A DNA stretch of 64,000 nucleotides from Rhodocollybia butyracea (lineage: Eukaryota; Basidiomycota; Agaricomycetes; Agaricales; Omphalotaceae). The notes under the pieces were generated by a model. The model did no database searches, was not told where the DNA came from, and saw nothing but the letters and a program-made list of their open reading frames with translations. Made by a program: the position numbers and the translations under genes. The DNA lies in assembly GCA_015501585.1 (NCBI GenBank), contig JADNRY010000330.1:1-64000 (forward strand), written 5' to 3'. This document shows, one piece after another, positions 61,216 through 64,000 of the stretch (the first letter of the stretch is position 1; the number at the start of each line of letters is the position of its first letter).

Positions 61216-62039
61216 TTACTTAGAACGTTTCATCGCTCTGATGCTATCCATCCACTCCCGAAGCTCCGCGCCCCATCCCTCCAGCCGTCTCATCTTCTGG
61301 CCTTGCGAGCCAACACCCAATCCCCAAAGTTCCATCCGTACGACGTTTTTTTGGCGTTTCGGACGATGTTGGGTTATGCAGTACCAGATTATACTTTCTT
61401 TTGAGAAGAATACATTCCGGGGTGTTTCTCGACAGCCGGGGCTGCAAGGAGGAGCAAGGCCGAGAATACGAAGGAAGGTGCGGAGGATGATTCGAGGGAA
61501 GTAGAGTAGGAATGGTGGATCCAACCCTGTACATCCAAGCGTCAACGTCTCAACCCTTTCCGACATCGACAATCACCTAGTACTGGGCCGAGTACTCACA
61601 TATGACATCTGTCGCCAACTCCTGCAGCACACTCCCTCCTCTCCGCTCATAATCCCCATCAACTACCCAGCCCGATTCCATATTCTCTTCAACAAAATCT
61701 TGAATTCTTTCACGGAAATCTTCGTCGGCAACTTCCTTCCATCCAGGACGGAATAAAACTTTGTCGAGTGAAAGTAACGGTAGGTTAAGGATAGAAGCAA
61801 GCTGAGCCGCTACGGTACTCTACGTAACGGTTACCATGAAATAGATCCCTCGCGTTTAGATGATAGATATTGCTTGCCTTTCCTGATCCTAGTATCTTTA
61901 TATCAGGACAGAACGAACTTTTTCTTTGTATTGGTACAGTAGTGGATACGTCTCGTACCGCTGTTTCCTAGTACCCTTATTCTGTAACAACCTTTTCCAT
62001 CGCCAAGTAGAGGGGAACTTTGGCATTGGTCTCGTTCAT
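61216..62039 (-). pseudogene. Adenylate-kinase-like P-loop kinase, near-intact copy C
   Basis: Same exon plan as copy D. ATG 62039 starts MNETN but a 2-nt length difference shifts the frame before GDGKGCYRIRVLGNSG. The 11-nt microexon (GATCAGGAAAG, about 61885-61895) keeps S-G-K and the GC donor, exon 3 reads STVAAQLASILNLPLLSLD..FRPGWKEVADEDFRERI..ESGWVVDGDY, and the last exon is open to 61216 (LRTFLRILGLAPPCSPGC, FFSKESIIWYCITQHRPKR). Only the N-terminal frame is broken, so another start or a sequencing slip could rescue it. Confidence 0.6.
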
Positions 62040-62197
62040 GGATGATCAAGAACAAGAACAAGCTGAGCGCTGATCGCTGTGCATCGCTGTGCCTAAGCGT
62101 TCAAATAAACATGTACACGTCAATGTCCGAAATCGGAAGTGGGGTAAGTACTGGGTATGTACTCCTCGTACGAGGTATTCCTCATGAATGTAACTAC

Positions 62198-63023
62198 TTA
62201 TGTAGAGCGTTTCATTCCTCTAATACTGGCTATCCACTCCCGAAGCTCTGCACCCCATCCCCCCAACCGTCTCATCTTCTGGTCCTGCGACCCAATACCT
62301 AAACCCCAAAGTTCCATCCGCGCGGCGTATTTTTGGCGTTTCGGACGATGTTGGGTTATGCACCACCAGATGATACTCTCTCTTGAGAAAAATACACTGC
62401 GTATTGTTTCCTGACAACCAGGGCTGCAAGGAGGAACAAGGCCAAAGAGACCAAGGAAGGTGCGGAGGATGAGCCGAGGGAAATAGAGTAGGAATGGTGG
62501 ATCCAACCCTAGTAAGCATACGGTTACAGGCGTCAACCCTTTTCAACAATGAATCGATATCGACAATTGCTCGACTCACATATGATATCAGTTGCCAATT
62601 CCTGCAGCACACTCCCTCCTCTCTGCATATAATCCCCATCAACTACCCAACCCGATTCCATATTCTCTCTAACAAAATCTTGAATCCTTTCACGGAACTC
62701 TTCGTCGGCGACTTCCTTCCATCCAGGACGGAATAAAACTTTGTCAAGTGAAAGTAACGGCAGGTCGAGGATACTGGCAAGCTGAGCCGCCACAGTGCTC
62801 TATGTAATGGTACCGTGAGTCGCAAAATAGATCCCCGAGTTTAATTTAGATAGTAGCGCTTGCCTTTCCCGATCCTAGGACATTTATATCAGGACAGAAC
62901 GAAATTCTCCTTTGTGCTGGTACAATGGATACGGAGTCTCGTACCGCTGTTTCCTAGCATCCTGATTCTATAACAGCCTTTTCCATCCCCAATCAGAGGG
63001 GGGAAATCATTGGTCTCGTTCAT
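62198..63023 (-). CDS. Adenylate-kinase-like P-loop kinase with 11-nt Walker-A microexon (copy D)
   Basis: Inferred exons on the minus strand: 62945-63023, 62864-62874, 62580-62799, 62198-62508 (621 nt, 206 residues, all phases exact). The middle 11-nt exon, between a GT-AG intron of 70 nt and a GC-AG intron of 64 nt, completes the Walker A motif GNSGSGKST. Then come AAQLASILDLPLLSLD, FRPGWKEVADEEFRERI, ESGWVVDGDY and ATDIIWLDPPF, and a C-terminus with FFSRESIIWWCITQHRPKR and KMRRLGGWGAELREW. The layout matches small FlaR/adenylate-kinase-related nucleotide kinases; the substrate is unknown. It is the only intact member among four or more local copies. Confidence 0.83.
62864..62874 (-). other. 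11-nt microexon encoding the P-loop core
   Basis: GATCGGGAAAG, preceded by CCTAG and followed by a GCAAGC donor. It reads G|GA TCG GGA AAG|AGC ACT, i.e. glycine-serine-glycine-lysine followed by serine-threonine from exon 3. Copy C keeps it as GATCAGGAAAG with a synonymous serine change. Confidence 0.82.
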
Positions 63024-63212
63024 GGGATGATCAAGAACAAGAACAACAAGCTGTAACTACGTCCATGTGATCAAAACGCTTTAAGCGCTCAAATAAACGC
63101 TGAGTGCTCTAAACGCGTCATGTCTAAATTGGGGTTGGAGTAACTCGAGGGGTACTTACTCCTCTTTTACTCCCCAGCGTCGCTTGGCGAAAACGTCATC
63201 GCAGAAAGGTCG

Positions 63213-63220
63213 TATAAAAG
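63213..63220 (+). promoter_or_regulatory. TATA box of the stress-protein gene
   Basis: TATAAAAG lies 61 bp before the ATG at 63281. Upstream there are C4T/AG4-type elements (GAGGGGTA at about 63148, CTCCCCAG at 63170) of the general stress-response kind. Confidence 0.55.
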
Positions 63221-63280
63221 CGAGGGCCCTTTCAACATGATTTCCCCAAACAACTCTACCAACTATCAGTCACATCGATA

Positions 63281-63741
63281 ATGTCTTCTCTTCTTAACAA
63301 ACTACAAGGCTCGCTCCAAGGTTCCTCTACCAACTCTACCAATGCAGACACTGGCATGACAGGGGACACTGGTATGGCGGGGAATACTGGTATGGCGGGG
63401 AACACTGGTATGGCGGGGAACACTGGTATGGCGGGGGACACTGGTATGACAAGCAACACTGGAGCAAACCAGAATGAGGACTACGGTGATAAGGGTACAG
63501 TCAATCAAATTGTCTTATCAGCTCTACGATACTCAATTGCCTTCTTCACCAGGACTCGACTTTCTCGAGAAGAAGTCTGGGCATACACTGAACCGTAACA
63601 CGAACGAGAAAATTACGGACGGCGCGAGGAACCAGTTTGAAAAGATGACTGGGTGAGTCATTGTCATGTTTCGAGATGTGTGTGTACTCAAAATTTATTT
63701 GTGCTTTTAGGAAGGATGTTCCGAGAAAATTCTCGAATTGA
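63281..63741 (+). CDS. Small repeat-containing stress-type protein
   Basis: Exons 63281-63494, 63553-63652 and 63711-63741 (345 nt, 114 residues, phases exact). The N-terminus has six or so hexapeptide repeats of the type GNTGMA / GDTGMT. The C-terminus DKGLDFLEKKSGHTLNRN, NEKITDGARNQFEKMTG and a KFSN end match a widespread small fungal family often induced in stress or conidiation. No signal peptide or membrane segment. The repeat number probably varies between strains. Confidence 0.83.
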
Positions 63742-64000
63742 GACTCCTCTCCTATGATGCGAAAGACGAAACAGTGTACTTTAGTATCGTAATCTCTTAT
63801 AATTGAATTGTACCATTCGATGCAATAGCCTTCATTGCCCTCCCGGAACTATCCAAACCACAATTTACAAAGACACCGCTGTTCACGCGCTCACCCACAC
63901 GGATGCGCCTTTTCTCCATCACTTGTCGCCGTTGTTGATCAGAAAGGCTCAGTGTTCATTGACCCCCGGCAAATTCCTACAGATTCTTATGGGCATTCAG
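63742..64000. other. Window edge, nothing recognised
   Basis: Downstream region of the stress-protein gene. No coding sequence can be supported before the window ends. Confidence 0.4.

Noticed and set aside
63256..63508. Proline/valine-rich repeat frames on the minus strand
   Set aside because: Shadows of the GNTGMA repeat in the stress-protein gene on the plus strand.

Overview
The window looks like nuclear DNA of a filamentous basidiomycete, most likely an Agaricomycete. The reasons are very dense introns of about 45-75 nt, a DUF6534-type multi-pass membrane protein, a basidiomycete-style P450, GFA/CENP-V and laccase-like genes, and many small DNA transposons beside LTR elements. No species can be named from the sequence alone.

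Layout. 1-19.3 kb is transposon-rich. It holds a copia gag remnant, a laccase-like gene with a foldback CACTA-type MITE in an intron, two hAT-type MITEs with perfect 8-bp target duplications, two decayed GFA copies, a tRNA-like sequence, a gag-only LTR retroelement in partial tandem, a complex 66-bp palindromic array and two dispersed repeat families (R1, R2). 20.0-22.2 kb is a three-exon gene for a disordered Ser/Pro-rich protein. 22.3-39.8 kb holds four tandem paralogues of a P-loop GTPase gene. 33.5-36.4 kb, between copies 3 and 4, holds a transposon carrying a piece of RRP42 and a broken prolidase copy. 40.3-43.6 kb holds a prolidase gene and the exosome gene RRP42, head to head with only 41 bp between start codons. 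43.9-46.6 kb is a frame-broken Ser/Pro-rich gene. 46.6-49 kb is repeats. 49.1-54.7 kb has a cytochrome P450 and, divergently, a DUF6534 membrane protein. 54.8-63.0 kb has an amino-acid permease embedded among repeats and several copies of a small adenylate-kinase-like gene. 63.3-63.7 kb is a small stress-type protein.

The most striking signal is in the GTPase genes. Between the GTPase half and the C-terminal half each gene has a train of tiny exons: fourteen single-codon (3-nt) exons plus one of 6 nt and one of 24 nt, all in frame and separated by ordinary 49-71-nt introns. The AG-NNN-GT pattern is kept in all four paralogues. Intron lengths differ between copies, the tiny exons never change length, and several exon changes are synonymous or conservative. 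Two unrelated genes also need microexons: an 11-nt exon completes the Walker A motif of the kinase, and a 4-nt exon completes a conserved motif of the prolidase. Tiny-exon splicing may therefore be a general property of this genome.

A block of genes at 40-46.6 kb is broken by single-base additions, nearly all in short homopolymers. This is either joint decay or local assembly error. All splice models here are inferred from the DNA; no transcripts were available.
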